Source of the DNA: RBG-16-64-13 sp963747275 | Lineage (GTDB): Bacteria > Actinomycetota > Thermoleophilia > RBG-16-64-13 | Assembly: GCA_963747275.1 (NCBI GenBank) | Contig: CAVVEI010000015.1 | Span: 1 to 64,000, forward strand | DNA length: 64,000 bases | Direction of reading: 5' to 3' | In this document: positions 28,617-38,005 of the stretch, piece by piece | Layout: each line of letters starts with the position of its first letter | Numbering within the stretch: position 1 is the first letter of the stretch | The notes under the pieces: generated by a model | The model's database searches: none | Seen by the model: only the letters and a program-made list of their open reading frames with translations | What the model was told of the DNA's origin: nothing | Program-made: the position numbers and the translations under genes

Positions 28617-29745
28617 GCGCCAAGCGTCACCACGAGGAGCGCTCGCCTTCCTTCTTCGACTGGCTCTGTTCGTGCTGCTGTTCGTGGGTATGGGAGAGTT
28701 GTGGTTCCGCACCGTTATGCCGGCCTGCGAGTACCCCGACTACTTTCAGGACCCGGAGTGGAGTCTCCATCGGTATGACCCTAGCGGCCCCACCGCGGGC
28801 GAGTTCAACGTCGGCAGACTTACTCGTGATCGCGTACCTTGGCTGCTGAACAACGACGGCTGGGTGAGCGCCCGCGACTACCTCCTGGCCACGGAGAGGA
28901 GTAGGCCCCTGGTCGCGCTGCTCGGCGACTCGCAGATAGAAGGCTTCTACACCCCCATGGAGGATCACATAGATCCCGTTCTTGCCTCTTTGCTTGAGAC
29001 TCCTACCGACGTGTATGCCTTTGGCGGGTCGGGCTGGCAACTGGAGCAGTTCGTGGCCGTGGGCCGGTACATAAGAGAGAAGTACGCGCCTGACGTGATG
29101 GTCTTGTTCCTGGGTGTGAACGATGTCACCTTCAGCTTCGTCGGGGGCGGTCAGTCATGGGGCCTGTTCTGGCGTATCAAGCCCGAGGGGGAGGGGTTCG
29201 CCGAGGTGGCGCCCGAAGAAGACCACTCGCTCAGGGAGTCGGTCTCTGAGGCGGCCAAGATATCTGCCATCGTGAACTACCTGCGTCTCAACGCCAAGTT
29301 GCCAATCCTTGCTCGAGGGGGCGGCATCCCGGTGGGTGGGGCGCCTATCGCGGATGGGGGGGATCCCAATGAGTCCTGGAAGGCTCTCCTGCCAGCAGCC
29401 GAGTTCATGCTCGGCAGACTGCGCGCAGAGAATCCTGGTGTGCCCATAATCGTAGCCGTGGACGGCGACCGGTACCTGGCTCCTGGGGAGCTCGCCGCCG
29501 TCCCCCTCTATCCCGATGCTCTTGCGGTGCAGGCAGCCTGCCGGGGGATCTCTGACTGCCACTTCGTCGATCTGCGCCAGACGTTCGCTTCTGATTGGGC
29601 CACCAACCACCGGGGGTTCGAAGCGGCCGATGGCTTCCACTGGAACGCCTACGCGAACCAGCTCGTGGCTCAGACGTTGGCCACCTACATCGCTCAGAAC
29701 GATCTGCTGGGAAGCGCGAAGGCTGCCAACCCGCCGTCGAGGTAG
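28603..29745 (+). CDS. Exported SGNH-like acyltransferase/esterase partner of MBOAT
   Basis: The ATG at 28603 lies behind cgggaggg inside the end of the MBOAT gene, which indicates translational coupling. One N-terminal anchor (about residues 15-35) leads to an extracellular SGNH fold: LLGDSQIEG near 105-113 with the nucleophile Ser, FGGSGWQ (block II Gly), FLGVNDV near 169-175 (block III Asn), and DGFHWNAYAN near 342 with the Asp/His pair. The complete set suggests an active O-acetyltransferase or esterase acting on a surface glycan or wall polymer, analogous in layout to AlgJ/AlgX or PatB systems. Confidence 0.82.
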   Translation: MFSSRRQASPRGALAFLLRLALFVLLFVGMGELWFRTVMPACEYPDYFQDPEWSLHRYDPSGPTAGEFNVGRLTRDRVPWLLNNDGWVSARDYLLATERSRPLVALLGDSQIEGFYTPMEDHIDPVLASLLETPTDVYAFGGSGWQLEQFVAVGRYIREKYAPDVMVLFLGVNDVTFSFVGGGQSWGLFWRIKPEGEGFAEVAPEEDHSLRESVSEAAKISAIVNYLRLNAKLPILARGGGIPVGGAPIADGGDPNESWKALLPAAEFMLGRLRAENPGVPIIVAVDGDRYLAPGELAAVPLYPDALAVQAACRGISDCHFVDLRQTFASDWATNHRGFEAADGFHWNAYANQLVAQTLATYIAQNDLLGSAKAANPPSR

Positions 29746-29806
29746 TCCCGCCGGCACTTTTGGGGTAGACTGGTCGCCACGCTTTGACGCTTGTACACCA
29801 AGGTCT

Positions 29807-29879
29807 GCGCCCATAGCTTAGCTGGTAGAGCAGGGGACTCTTAATCCCAAGGTCGAAGGTTCGAATCCTTCTGGGCGCA
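29807..29879 (+). tRNA. tRNA-Lys (CTT)
   Basis: Acceptor GCGCCCA/TGGGCGC, anticodon stem GGGA/TCCC around CTCTTAA with CTT, and T arm GAAGGTTCGAATCCTTC are all present. It stands alone, 61 bp after the SGNH gene. Confidence 0.93.
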
Positions 29880-29928
29880 CCTCAGGGTGTGGGGGGAGTA
29901 CTGTAGCCGGCGAAGTGCGAGGTAGTCC

Positions 29929-29967
29929 ATGCCCACTGAGCTTGTCGTCATCGCAGTGCACTTGTGA
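29929..29967 (+). CDS. Possible 12-codon leader ORF
   Basis: ATG at 29929 follows cgaggtag and encodes MPTELVVIAVHL. Its TGA overlaps the GTG start of the next gene as GTGA. It could be a coupling leader peptide, or the real N-terminus of the next protein separated by a base error. No attenuator structure was found. Confidence 0.25.
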   Translation: MPTELVVIAVHL

Positions 29968-31583
29968 CTCCGACCGTGGAGACCCTCCAGCCACTCACTC
30001 GGGACGTGTCTTCTAACGACCTGAAGTCCGCCTGCCGCTTCGGCACCTATCTGGGCACGGATTGTGGCTTTCTAGGGACGGGCATGTGGCACAGTCTGTC
30101 CGGTCTCATGGGGGACCCCGATGACTGCCTAGACCTGACCCGCTGCTTTCCGCTGGTGAGGGCGGATCGCCAGTCCATCTGCGTGGGCGCCACCCTCAGG
30201 GGCAAAGGGGCGGGGGCACTCAGATTGCAGCTGAAATCGGCCGACGGCAGAGTCTTGTGGTGGGGCACGGCAGAGCTCCCTCTAGGTGGCGACTGGCAGG
30301 ACCTGCATTTCTCGTGGGAGCCGGAGGGTCTGCGCGCGGTCAAGTCGCTCGAGTGGCAGGCCGAACAGGGCACACAGGTGCAGTTGGACGCTCTGAGCCT
30401 CAACATGCTCATGCCGCAACTGCCTTTGGAGGAGGAGCTCTTTCTCATCTCGTATGCCAAGCTGGCGCGGCTCTACTCGGCCGAGCACGGCATGGTGAGA
30501 GAGCGTGCGTCTCGACCGGCCGGCGAGCGTGATTCAATAGCCTCGGTCGGTCTCTTCTGCTTGGCCACCAGTCTGGCCTGCAGGGTCGGCTTGGTGAAGC
30601 AGGCGCAGGCCGAGCAGATACTCCACAAAGTGCATGCCACCGTCTCTGATATCCAGCGAGCGCACGGGCTGCTGCCCTCGACCGTGACCAGGCAGGGGGG
30701 CAGAGCCACGATCAGCGAGGGGTCTGTCTACAGCACCCTCGACACCAGCCTCTACTATCACGGCATCCTGCTTGCGGCTCAGCTGCTGTGGGACGGCAAG
30801 ACCCTGGCGAGCGCCACCAAGGCGGTCAGGGAGATAGACTTCGACCAACTGCGCGATGCCGAGGGGTACGTGCTGGGCGGGCTGGAAGCCGACGGCCGGA
30901 CGCCGTCTGGACTCTCGTGGCGCGAGTGGGGTGGGGAGGCGGTACTTGTCCTCCTGCTTGAGCACATGGCGACCGGGGCGATCCGACCCCTCCGACTTGT
31001 CGGCACGGGGACGGTGAAGGGGGGCGTCGGCCTGAGCGCCGAGGCCGGCAGCCTCTTCTACCTGGACTTCTCCACGCCTGACACCGACCTGGTGACAGGG
31101 GCCGACTGGATGGCGGCGCGGCGCGCCCTACTGGAAGAGCAGATAGCCTACTTCCCCCGCAAGCACTCCAAGTCGGCTGCGGCGCGCCTCGGGTTATATG
31201 GCCTCTCCGTGGGTGAGGACCCGCACGGTGAGGGCCTCTTGAGCGGTGGCACCCGCACCCGCGACAAGGACGAGATCATACGGCCCCACTACGTGCTCAT
31301 GTCGGCCCTGGCCCAGTCTCGTCCTGAGGCGGCGTATGAGGTGATACGCACGATGCGGGCGCAGGGGCTCATCCACCCCTGGGGCCTGGTGAGCGGGTTC
31401 ACCAGAGACCTCGAATACTCGCCGCTGGTTGGCGCCGTCAGCGCAGCCCTGGAATGCCTCGCGGCCTATCACCTCTGGGCCGAGGTGAGCGGACGCCCGG
31501 ACTTGATCTATGCGGCGGCAGAGGATTGCGGCCTGACGCGCGAGGCCATCCGGGAGTTCTATCCCAACATCAAGACCTGGTAG
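29964..31583 (+). CDS. Predicted carbohydrate-active protein: beta-sandwich plus alpha/alpha-toroid
   Basis: The protein has 539 residues and no signal peptide. The first 150 residues look like a CBM-type beta-sandwich (ATLRGKGAGALRLQLKSADG, later WQDLHFSWEPEG). The rest is helical with the spacing of (alpha/alpha)6-toroid enzymes: RDSIASVGLFCLATSLACRVG, then GLLPSTVT, then STLDTSLYYHGILLAAQLL, resembling glycoamylase/DUF3131-like proteins. A catalytic acid pair was not assigned. The start is a GTG at 29964 without a ribosome site, overlapping a short leader ORF. It may act on an intracellular oligosaccharide; the substrate is unknown. Confidence 0.55.
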   Translation: MTPTVETLQPLTRDVSSNDLKSACRFGTYLGTDCGFLGTGMWHSLSGLMGDPDDCLDLTRCFPLVRADRQSICVGATLRGKGAGALRLQLKSADGRVLWWGTAELPLGGDWQDLHFSWEPEGLRAVKSLEWQAEQGTQVQLDALSLNMLMPQLPLEEELFLISYAKLARLYSAEHGMVRERASRPAGERDSIASVGLFCLATSLACRVGLVKQAQAEQILHKVHATVSDIQRAHGLLPSTVTRQGGRATISEGSVYSTLDTSLYYHGILLAAQLLWDGKTLASATKAVREIDFDQLRDAEGYVLGGLEADGRTPSGLSWREWGGEAVLVLLLEHMATGAIRPLRLVGTGTVKGGVGLSAEAGSLFYLDFSTPDTDLVTGADWMAARRALLEEQIAYFPRKHSKSAAARLGLYGLSVGEDPHGEGLLSGGTRTRDKDEIIRPHYVLMSALAQSRPEAAYEVIRTMRAQGLIHPWGLVSGFTRDLEYSPLVGAVSAALECLAAYHLWAEVSGRPDLIYAAAEDCGLTREAIREFYPNIKTW

Positions 31584-31746
31584 GCGGCACCGGCAGTCCC
31601 GGCATTTGCCTCAGATGCAGGTATCATATACGGGCCTCGCGGGCCGGGGCGGGTCGTAGGGCCCGGTCCGACCGCGTGGCATCAGTGGGGCCGTGGCCCC
31701 GGTTGTGACCGCGGACGACTCCGCTTCAAACAGGGATGGGTGATAG

Positions 31747-32523
31747 ATGAACATCGCAGTGTGCGTGAAGCAGGTGGTAGACACCGAGGCCGAGGTCAAG
31801 CTCGACCCGGCTTCTTGGCGCGTCGACCGCAGCGTGACGAGCGTCCTCAACCCGTACGACGAGTACGCGGTGGAGGAGGCGCTTCGCATCAAGGAAGCTC
31901 ACGGCGGCGAAGTGACCGCAGTCTGCATGGGCCCCGAGACTGCCACCGATGCTGTCCGCAAGGCTCTGGCCATGGGCGCCGACAAGGCCGTGCTGGTGAG
32001 CGACCCCGCTCTGGCCGGCTCCGACGTGCAGGGCACTGCTTACGCGCTCTCCGAGGCTCTCAAGACCCTGGGCGCCGACTTGGTGGTCTTCGGAGTGCGC
32101 TCCACCGACGGCGAGACGGGCTGCGTACCGGCGGCCGTAGCCGAGCGCATGGGCCTGCCGCTGCTCAGCACTTTGGCCAAGGTGGAGGTAGACGGCTCCA
32201 AGGTCACAGTGAACCGCGAGACCGAGGCGGGCTATGTAAGGCTGGAGTGCCCGACCCCGGCAGTGATATCGGTTATCAAGGGCATCAACGAGCCGCGCTT
32301 TCCCTCTATGAAGGGCATCATGACCGCCAAGACAAAGCCGGTAGACACCAAGGACGCCGCCGCGCTGTCGCTTGACGCGGGCCAGATAGGCTCCGCCGGC
32401 GCCAAGACCAAGGTGCTCTCCGGCCGCGCTCCCGAACCGCGCAAGGCGGGGGAGAAGCTGGAGGATGACGGCGCTGGAGCCGCCAAGATCGCCGATTACC
32501 TCTCGAGCAACAAGCTCGTCTAA
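31747..32523 (+). CDS. etfB: Electron transfer flavoprotein beta subunit
   Basis: The 258-residue protein begins MNIAVCVKQVVDTEAEVKLD and has SVLNPYDEYAVEEALRI, TDGETGCVPAAVAERMGLP and ECPTPAVISVIKG, all typical of EtfB. The Ala-rich DxExxxxxxA-type nucleotide-binding strand is GSDVQGTAYALSEALKTLGADLVVFG. It is the first gene of an intact etfB-etfA-ETF:quinone oxidoreductase operon. With EtfA it holds FAD and carries electrons from acyl-CoA or similar dehydrogenases. Confidence 0.93.
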   Translation: MNIAVCVKQVVDTEAEVKLDPASWRVDRSVTSVLNPYDEYAVEEALRIKEAHGGEVTAVCMGPETATDAVRKALAMGADKAVLVSDPALAGSDVQGTAYALSEALKTLGADLVVFGVRSTDGETGCVPAAVAERMGLPLLSTLAKVEVDGSKVTVNRETEAGYVRLECPTPAVISVIKGINEPRFPSMKGIMTAKTKPVDTKDAAALSLDAGQIGSAGAKTKVLSGRAPEPRKAGEKLEDDGAGAAKIADYLSSNKLV

Positions 32524-32541
32524 GTCAAGGAGACTAGAACA

Positions 32542-33525
32542 GTGAGTGACAAGAAAGGCATCCTTGTCGTAGCCGAACTGAAGGGTGACAAGCTCGCCAA
32601 CGTGACCCTGGAGAGTCTCACCAAGGCCCGCGGATTGGCCGGTGCTGTGGGCGGTCCTGTGAGCGTGGTGATCGCGGCAGCCGACGCCAAGCCATATGTG
32701 GCCGAGGCCGGCAAGTACGGCGCCGAGCGTGTGTACGCGGCCGAGAGCCCCGAACTCGCCACCTTCCGCTCCGGCCCGTTCACCGACGCAGCCGTGGCGG
32801 CCGTCAAGGCCGCCGACCCGGCTGTGGTGCTCTGCTCGGGCTCGCCCGACGGGCGCGACGTGGCCGCCGCTTGCGCGGCCCGGCTGGGGGTGGGCGTTCT
32901 GGTGGATGTGACCGGCATCGAGGCGGCCGGGGGCAAGGTCACCGTGACGCACCCCTGCTTCGGCGGCAGCATCATAGTGGACAAAGAAGCGGCCACCAGC
33001 CCGGTGGTAGCTACCGTGCGGTCCAACGTGCTGGAGCGCAGCGAAGCTCCTTGCGACCCCGAGGTGGTGTCGTTGGCCGTGGACTTCACGCCTGCCGGAC
33101 TGCTTGCCAAGATAGTGGACGTCGTCACCGAGAACGCCGGCACCCTGAGCCTCGAAGAGGCCACCATAGTCGTGGCCGGTGGCCGCGGCCTAGGCAGCGC
33201 CGACAACTTGAAGCTCATCCAAGACCTGGCCGACGCGCTGGGTGCCGCGGTGGGCGCCAGCCGCGCCATCGTCGACGAGGGCTGGATACACCATCAGGCT
33301 CAGGTGGGGCAGACCGGCAAGACCGTCTCGCCACAACTCTACATAGCCTGCGGCATCTCCGGTTCGATCCAGCACCGCGCGGGCATGCAGAGCTCCAAGT
33401 GCATCATCGCCATCAACCGCGACCCCGACGCGCCCATCTTCGACTTCGCCGACTACGGCATAGTGGGCGACCTCTGCACGGTGGTGCCGGCGCTGACCGA
33501 AGAGCTCAAGAAGCGCAAGGGTTAG
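32542..33525 (+). CDS. etfA: Electron transfer flavoprotein alpha subunit
   Basis: GTG start at 32542 behind caaggag, 18 bp after etfB. The C-terminal FAD-binding domain is typical: GGRGLGSADNLKLI, VGASRAIVDEGW, QTGKTVSPQLYIACGISG and IQHRAGMQ, then NRDPDAPIFDFADYGIVGD. The product has 327 residues, the usual length. It forms the heterodimer with EtfB and passes electrons to the flavoprotein encoded next. Confidence 0.95.
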   Translation: MSDKKGILVVAELKGDKLANVTLESLTKARGLAGAVGGPVSVVIAAADAKPYVAEAGKYGAERVYAAESPELATFRSGPFTDAAVAAVKAADPAVVLCSGSPDGRDVAAACAARLGVGVLVDVTGIEAAGGKVTVTHPCFGGSIIVDKEAATSPVVATVRSNVLERSEAPCDPEVVSLAVDFTPAGLLAKIVDVVTENAGTLSLEEATIVVAGGRGLGSADNLKLIQDLADALGAAVGASRAIVDEGWIHHQAQVGQTGKTVSPQLYIACGISGSIQHRAGMQSSKCIIAINRDPDAPIFDFADYGIVGDLCTVVPALTEELKKRKG

Positions 33526-33534
33526 GGAGAGACT

Positions 33535-35220
33535 GTGGCCGATAGAGAAGTCATGGAGGTCGACGTCCTCTTCGTAGGGGGCGGCATAGCCTCGCTGAGC
33601 GGTGCGCTGCATCTGTCGAATCTGCTCGCCGAACACAAGAAGAGGGGCGAGGGCAAGAAGCTGGACGAGGTGTTCATAGTCGTCCTGGAAAAGGGTGCTT
33701 CTCCGGGTGCGCACGGCATCTCAGGCGCTGTGATGGCCCCCGGCCCGCTGAAAGAGCTGGTGCCCGACTTCGCGGAGAAGGGTGCGCCTCTGGAGGGGGA
33801 GGTCAAGAAAGAGTCGATCTACTTCTTGACCAAGACGGGCAAGGTCAAGATGCCCCTCACTCCGCCGCCGCTGGGCAACCACGGCAACTACGTGGTCTCT
33901 ATGTCTAAGCTCAACCAGTGGCTGGCCGGGTTGGCAGAGAAGGCAGGCGTCAACATCTTCCCCGAGTTTGCCGGGACCGAGGTGCTGTACGAGGGCGACC
34001 GCGTCTTAGGCGTACGCACGGGCGACAAGGGTCTGGATGCTCAGGGCAACAAGAAGGGCAACTATGAGCCCGGCACCGACCTGCACGCCAAGGTGACCGT
34101 GCTGGGTGAAGGATCGCGGGGCAACCTGACCAAGGATGTGATCTCTCACTTCAAGCTGGATGCCGGCAAGAACCCGTCCGGCTACGAACTAGGCGTCAAG
34201 GAGGTCTGGCAGCTACCCGAGGCTCGACTGGCGCCGGGCGAAGTGGTGCACACCATGGGCTACCCGCTGGCGGCCGACGCCTTCGGCGGTGGCTTCTTGT
34301 ACGGCATGAAGGGCGACCAGGTGGCGGTGGGGCACCTCACCAGCCTGGACTACGCCGACCCGTTCTTGGATCCACACCGCGAGTTTCAGAAGTTCAAGCT
34401 GCACCCCCTGGTGAGTGGCATTCTTGAGGGGGGCAAGCTGGTGCAGTACGGCGCCAAGACCACCCCGGTTGGTGGCTACTACTCGGTGCCTGAGTTGAGT
34501 TTCCCTGGCGGCATGATAATCGGCGACTCTGCCAACCTGTTCAACGCCCAGAAGATCAAGGGTATCGACCTAGCCATGCGGTCCGGCATGTTGGCCGCTG
34601 AGGCCGCGTTCGCGGCGCTGTTGGACGACGAGGTCACCGACGCGCGGCTGGCCGGCTACGCGGCGGCCATGGCCGCGACCCCCGAGATGAAGGCCCTGCG
34701 CAAGGTGCGCAACTTCCATCAGGCGATGGCGCGGGGCCTGTGGCGCGGCCTGGCTACCGCCGGCGCGCAGTTCTTCTTGGGCGGCCGGGTGCTCACCGAT
34801 CGTCTCTCCGCCGACCCCGACCACAGCCATCTGGATACCATCGCCCAGCGGTACGGCACGCCCACGGTCTCCGAAGAGACCAAGGGCGACCTCAAGTACG
34901 ACGGCAAGCTGACCTTCGACAAAGAGACCGACGTCTATCACTCGGGCGCCACGCACGAGGAGGCGCAGCCCTGCCATCTCAAGGTGCTCGATCTGGAGAC
35001 CTGCTACGGCCCCTGCGCCGAGTACTACGGCAGCCCCTGCGTACGTTTCTGCCCGGCGGGTGTCTATGAGATGCAGACCGACGCCACCGGCAAGAAGACG
35101 CTCAAGGTCAACTTCAGCAACTGCGTGCACTGCAAGACCTGCGACATCAAGGACCCGTTTGAGAACATCCAGTGGGTCCCGCCGGAAGGCGGGGGCGGTC
35201 CCAAGTACACCGTGATGTAG
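33535..35220 (+). CDS. ETF:quinone oxidoreductase with FixX-like C-terminal ferredoxin domain
   Basis: GTG start at 33535 only 9 bp after etfA. The FAD motif VLFVGGGIASLSGALHL is at about residues 9-26, followed by GAHGISGAVMAPG and a second FAD segment GMIIGDSANLFNAQKIKGIDLAM near 325-345. The last 90 residues have cysteines CYGPC, CVRFCPAGVYE and NCVHCKTCDIKDP, the ferredoxin-like part that is a separate FixX in diazotrophs. The single chain therefore corresponds to FixC plus FixX, like mitochondrial ETF-QO. It passes ETF electrons to the quinone pool. No fix or nif genes are visible nearby. Confidence 0.9.
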   Translation: MADREVMEVDVLFVGGGIASLSGALHLSNLLAEHKKRGEGKKLDEVFIVVLEKGASPGAHGISGAVMAPGPLKELVPDFAEKGAPLEGEVKKESIYFLTKTGKVKMPLTPPPLGNHGNYVVSMSKLNQWLAGLAEKAGVNIFPEFAGTEVLYEGDRVLGVRTGDKGLDAQGNKKGNYEPGTDLHAKVTVLGEGSRGNLTKDVISHFKLDAGKNPSGYELGVKEVWQLPEARLAPGEVVHTMGYPLAADAFGGGFLYGMKGDQVAVGHLTSLDYADPFLDPHREFQKFKLHPLVSGILEGGKLVQYGAKTTPVGGYYSVPELSFPGGMIIGDSANLFNAQKIKGIDLAMRSGMLAAEAAFAALLDDEVTDARLAGYAAAMAATPEMKALRKVRNFHQAMARGLWRGLATAGAQFFLGGRVLTDRLSADPDHSHLDTIAQRYGTPTVSEETKGDLKYDGKLTFDKETDVYHSGATHEEAQPCHLKVLDLETCYGPCAEYYGSPCVRFCPAGVYEMQTDATGKKTLKVNFSNCVHCKTCDIKDPFENIQWVPPEGGGGPKYTVM

Positions 35221-35262
35221 ACCCGCGGGCCGAGGGGGCCTGAGCACTGGGGGGAACGAAAA

Positions 35263-35292
35263 CGGCGCCGCCGGCTTTGGCCGGCGGCGCCG
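35263..35292. terminator. Bidirectional hairpin between convergent genes
   Basis: A 13-bp perfect inverted repeat (cggcgccgccggc, 4-nt loop, gccggcggcgccg) lies 42 bp after the ETF-QO stop and 25 bp beyond the stop of the opposing efflux gene. It is preceded by gaaaa and followed by cgtttc, so it can serve both strands. Confidence 0.7.
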
Positions 35293-35317
35293 CACGTTTC
35301 AGGTGGTCCTGAGTGGT

Positions 35318-36938
35318 CTAGTTATTGCGGGGGAAGGTGAAGTACGCCACTATGCCTGAGGCGATGATGATGCCTCCTGCTACCCACAGCGACCAGCTGA
35401 CGCCGTTGCCCACGGCGTCGAACGCGGCCTGCGTGGCCTTCACTATGCCCTCGGCTATCTCACGTTGCGGCGCAGCCGGGTCGGGAAACAGCGCGTTGAC
35501 CGTCTCCATGGTGGGGTTGTCTATCACCGGTTGATAGTCGCTCAAGTAGGGGGGTACCACGCCCGTGAGAACGCCATCGATGACGGTCTGCTGCTGGCCT
35601 TCTGGCCAACCGTACGACGCCAGACGGTCTGATAGGAACGTCAGCAGCCTGTTGTTGAAGAGCGAGCCCAGGACGGCCACCCCGAGCACGGTGCCCACCT
35701 CGCGGGTGGTGGTGGTGGCCGAGGCTGCCATGCCGGAGTGCTTGGAGGGAAGGGCTGAAAGAGCCACAGTGGTTATGGGCACCACCGCCACACCGAAGCC
35801 TATGCCGGCCACCACGAGCGCGAGTACCAAGAAGGCGAAGTTGGGGTCTCTGCTGAGGGCGAACTCGGTGAAGAGCACGCCCAGACCGGCGGCCATGCAG
35901 CCCATGGTGACCGGGGCCTGCGCGCCCTGTCCGGCTACCCACTTGCCGGCCAACGCAGACGACGATGATCATGACTGCGGCCATCGGCACGAAGAGCAGC
36001 GCCAGTCTGAGTGCCGAGTAGTTGGCCACTACCTGCAGGTAGATGGCAGTGAGGAAGAAGATCGAGAACACGCCGAAGTAGGTCGCAAAAGCCACGGTGA
36101 GCGAGCCTGAGAAGGGAGCTCGGCGGAAGTACTTCACCTCCAGCATGGGGGCATCGGCGCGGGACTCGTTGAGCACGAAGAGGACTAGCGCCACCACGCC
36201 CAGCGCCGAACAGCGTGAGCACCTTCCAGGAGGTGTAGCCCATGGTCTCGCCCAGGATGATGGCGAAGACCACCAGGCCGAGCGCCACGGGGCCAAGCAC
36301 GTAGCCCACAAAGTCGGTCTTGCCGGTCTCGGGGTCGGAGCTCTCGGTTACGCAGCGGGATCGCGGCCGCCATCACGACCACACAAGCGGCCAGGTTGAA
36401 CCAGAAGATCGCCGGCCAGCCGCCTATGCCCACCAGGATGCCACCGATGACCGGACCCATGGCCAACGCCAGACCGGCCATGGCCGCCCACCAACCCACG
36501 GCGCGGGCCAGAGACTTGCGGTCGGGATAGATCTGCCTGATGACCGAGAGCGTGCCCGGCTCGCAGGCAGCGGCGCCGACGCCCATGATGGCCGCGGGCG
36601 GCGATGAGTTGCGGGATGCTCTGGGCCAGGGCGCCGAAGAGCGAGCCGGCGGCGAACACGGCGAGCCCGCCCAGCATGACCTTCTTGCGTCCCACTCGGT
36701 CGCCCAAGGTGCCGAAGGCCAGCATCAGGGCGGCGAACAGGAGGGCGTAGGCGTTGATGATCCACTGCAGGTCGGAGACCGAGGTCTGCAGGGTCTCCTG
36801 CAGGTTCACCGCCGCCACGCTCATGATGGTCGTGTCCAGGAAGGTGAGAAAGAGTATGGCGGTGATGGTGAACAGCACCAACCTTGCTCTTCGTTTGGAC
36901 ACGGGCGCCTCTTTGGACACTGCTACTTCTTCTGACAT
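35318..36938 (-). CDS. DHA2-type MFS drug efflux transporter (frameshifted)
   Basis: The start at 36938 (MSEEVAVSKEAPVSKRR) sits behind ggagaggtg. The first frame gives TFLDTTIMSVAAVNLQETL and the MFS loop GTLGDRVGRKKVMLGG. Later frames give GPVIGGILVGIGGWPAIFWFNL (motif C region), a middle helix set and a C-terminal part with TTTTREVGTVLGVAVLGSLFNN. Four or more single-base errors split it. The architecture is the 14-helix EmrB/QacA family, exporting toxic compounds by proton antiport. A second pump of the same class lies at 50.1 kb. Confidence 0.82.
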
Positions 36939-37116
36939 GTCACCTCTCCGGTAATAGGACGATAAATTGTGGATGATTGGAGGATGAATCCGAACCACGA
37001 TATCAGCCTTCGGTCGAGCTGCGCAATGTAAGCGGGGTCGGCCGGGACGTCGTGATGTTCCCCGGCGCCGAGTGAAGGGTATGATTGCTGTGATTGTTCC
37101 CCGCGAGGAGGTTGGC

Positions 37117-37962
37117 ATGCGTTGGCAGGGTAGGAGACAGAGCAGCAACGTCGAAGACCGACGCGGCATGAGCGCCGGCCCAGTGGCGATAGGTGGGGGC
37201 ACGGTGGGCGTGATCATCGCTCTCGTCGTCCTGCTGGTGAGGTTCCTTGGTGATGGGGGTGCCGGCAGCGCCGGAGTTCAAGACACAAGCTTCGCTGGCG
37301 GCACGGGGACGCTCGACGGCCAGAGCGACTTCGTAAGCGTCGTGCTGGCCGACACCGAGGACTACTGGACCGAAGCAGTTCAAGTCCGTGGGCAAGACCT
37401 ACAGTGCGCCCAAGCTGATCCTCTTCAGCGGCATGGTGCAGACCGGCCTCGGGTACGGCCACTTCGGCCACAGGGCCGTTCTACTCGCCGGCCGATCAGA
37501 TGATCTACATCGACCTGAGCTTCTACCGCGAACTGCAGGACACTTATGGCGCGGGCGGCGACGCCGCCCAGGCCTACGTCATCGCTCACGAAGTCGGGCA
37601 CTGCCGTGCAGGATCAACTGGGCCTGCTCGACCGGGTGGCGGCTCAGGAGCGGACGGCGAGCAGCGAGCTCAAGAGCCAACTCTCGGTGCGTACCGAGCT
37701 GCAGGCCGACTTCTACGCCGGGTTGGTGGCCCGCTATCAAGGCGACAACAAGTGGCTGGAGCCCGGAGACGTCGAGGAGGCTCTGAACGCCGCCAACGCC
37801 ATCGGCGACGACCGGCTGCAGCAGCAGGCGCAGGGCTACGTGGTGCCCGACTCGTTCACGCACGGCACCTCGGCGCAGCGCGTGCGCTGGTTCAGGCTGG
37901 GCTACGAGACCGGCGACTTCGCCAGCGGAGACACCTTCTCTATCCCGTACGACGAACTGTAG
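37117..37962 (+). CDS. ypfJ: Membrane-anchored neutral zinc metallopeptidase, YpfJ family (frameshifted)
   Basis: The ATG at 37117 follows gcgaggagg. The protein begins MRWQGRRQSSNVEDRRG, as YpfJ proteins do, then one membrane anchor (about residues 25-45). After frame changes near 37376 and 37470 the core reads DQMIYIDLSFYRELQ, VIAHEVGH (HEXXH near residue 158) and ELQADFYAG with the third ligand Glu. A further error near 37603 follows the HEVGH. The domain faces outward. Its substrates are unknown. Confidence 0.85.
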
Positions 37963-38005
37963 GGCGGCTCGCCGAGCGCCACGGCCTCGTGCTGCGCGGC
38001 CTCGC

